A DNA stretch of 64,000 nucleotides from Sphingobacterium thalpophilum (GTDB taxonomy: Bacteria > Bacteroidota > Bacteroidia > Sphingobacteriales > Sphingobacteriaceae): positions 3,038,001 to 3,102,000 of the forward strand of contig NZ_CP151087.1 in NCBI RefSeq assembly GCF_038396785.1, given 5' to 3'. The position numbers and the translations under genes are program-made. Shown here piece by piece: positions 63,481 through 64,000 of the stretch. Below the pieces are notes generated by a model. That model was not told where the DNA came from, ran no database searches, and saw only the letters and a list, made by a program, of their open reading frames with translations. The stretch's first letter is position 1, and every line of letters starts with the position of its first letter.

Positions 63481-64000
63481 CTAACGTTCAATATCCTTTA
63501 AGCTACTCATCTTCTTGTATTCCAAGAAACCTTTAATATCTTCAAAATGCTCCCGTACGCGTTTATTTCCGAATTCAAAGACTTTCTCTGCCAAACCATC
63601 CAAAAAGTCACGGTCGTGTGAAACAAGGATCAGCGTACCATCGAAATCTTTCAAAGCATCTTTGATAATGTCCTTTGTCTTCATGTCCAAATGGTTTGTC
63701 GGCTCATCGAGAATCAATACATTTACCGGTTCCAACAACAATTTTATCATTGCCAGACGTGTTCTTTCTCCTCCGGACAGCACTTTCACCTTTTTAGTTG
63801 TATCATCACCACTAAACATAAAGGCTCCTAAAAGATCTTTCATTTTAACACGCACTTCACCTACAGCAATTTGATCAATGGTATCAAAAACGGTCATCTC
63901 TCCATCAAGCAATGCGGCCTGATTTTGTGCAAAGTAACCAATTTTTGCATTGTGCCCTACTTTCAGCGTGCCTTCGAAATCGATTTCCCCCATAATTGCT
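63481..64000 (-). CDS. ABC-F family ATP-binding protein, 3' part only
   Basis: The gene runs off the right edge; about 172 C-terminal residues are visible. The second ATPase domain shows GHNAKIGYFAQNQA (Q-loop), the ABC signature LSGGERTRLAMIKLLL, Walker B VLILDEPTNHLDM and the H-loop LVSHDRDFLDGL. ABC-F proteins are soluble and act on the ribosome (translation factors or antibiotic resistance). The C-terminus VREHFEDIKGFLEYKKMSSLKD matches EttA/Uup-like housekeeping members. Which subtype cannot be told from this part. Confidence 0.92.
   Translation of the reverse strand, partial: AIMGEIDFEGTLKVGHNAKIGYFAQNQAALLDGEMTVFDTIDQIAVGEVRVKMKDLLGAFMFSGDDTTKKVKVLSGGERTRLAMIKLLLEPVNVLILDEPTNHLDMKTKDIIKDALKDFDGTLILVSHDRDFLDGLAEKVFEFGNKRVREHFEDIKGFLEYKKMSSLKDIER

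Overview
This 64 kb window is chromosomal DNA from a member of the Bacteroidota, most likely Sphingobacteriaceae (Sphingobacterium or a close relative). The evidence is a SusC/SusD pair with a hybrid two-component regulator, an IPExxxVDY-family protein, an acpP-fabF-rnc block, AT-rich spacers, little Shine-Dalgarno signal, and promoter boxes of the Bacteroidetes type (TTTG-N19/20-TAnnTTTG). The genus is inferred from protein resemblance only.

Layout. 1-19.3 kb is a glycan-use region. It holds susD (frameshifted), susC, a hybrid two-component system regulator (broken by a stop codon), a GH88 unsaturated glucuronyl hydrolase, a GH95-like hydrolase, a Gfo/Idh/MocA oxidoreductase with a HEAT/double DUF1080 protein (candidate 3-keto-glycoside pathway), and a ROK regulator. 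19.3-30.4 kb is housekeeping: a CoA-binding protein, a serine hydrolase lipoprotein, pyruvate dehydrogenase E2 and E1-alpha, hisS, rnc, fabF, acpP, an IPExxxVDY protein and pyruvate kinase. A complete IS1595-type element (30.39-31.36 kb, 8-bp target duplication) sits between pyk and its likely terminator. 31.4-40.5 kb holds a two-component system, metE behind a SAM-I riboswitch, ssb, and small hypothetical genes.

40.9-50.9 kb is the first of two accessory systems of special interest. An XRE regulator is divergent from an apparent operon of a YbjN/CesT-like protein, PspA, a DUF4177 protein, a YqiJ-like membrane protein, a YqiK-type flotillin and a 1614-residue DUF3686/AAA+ ATPase. This looks like a membrane-stress or membrane-remodelling machine. 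50.9-51.9 kb is a small gene graveyard with a Fic-family remnant, its repeated operator-like palindromes, and a frameshifted HEPN-type remnant.

51.9-58.4 kb is the second system. It is a six-gene lipid cluster resembling E. coli ynbABCD (CDP-alcohol phosphatidyltransferase, CDP-diglyceride synthase, PAP2/dual-specificity phosphatase fusion, hydrolase/methyltransferase fusion) with a patatin and a short-chain dehydrogenase inserted. Just upstream is a candidate about 66-nt small RNA with a consensus promoter, an operator palindrome and a terminator. The window closes with a TPM-domain (YgcG-like) membrane protein, a gluconate permease-kinase pair, and the 3' part of an ABC-F gene.

All calls come from reading the sequence and translated frames; no database search was run. 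No tRNA, rRNA or CRISPR array was seen.
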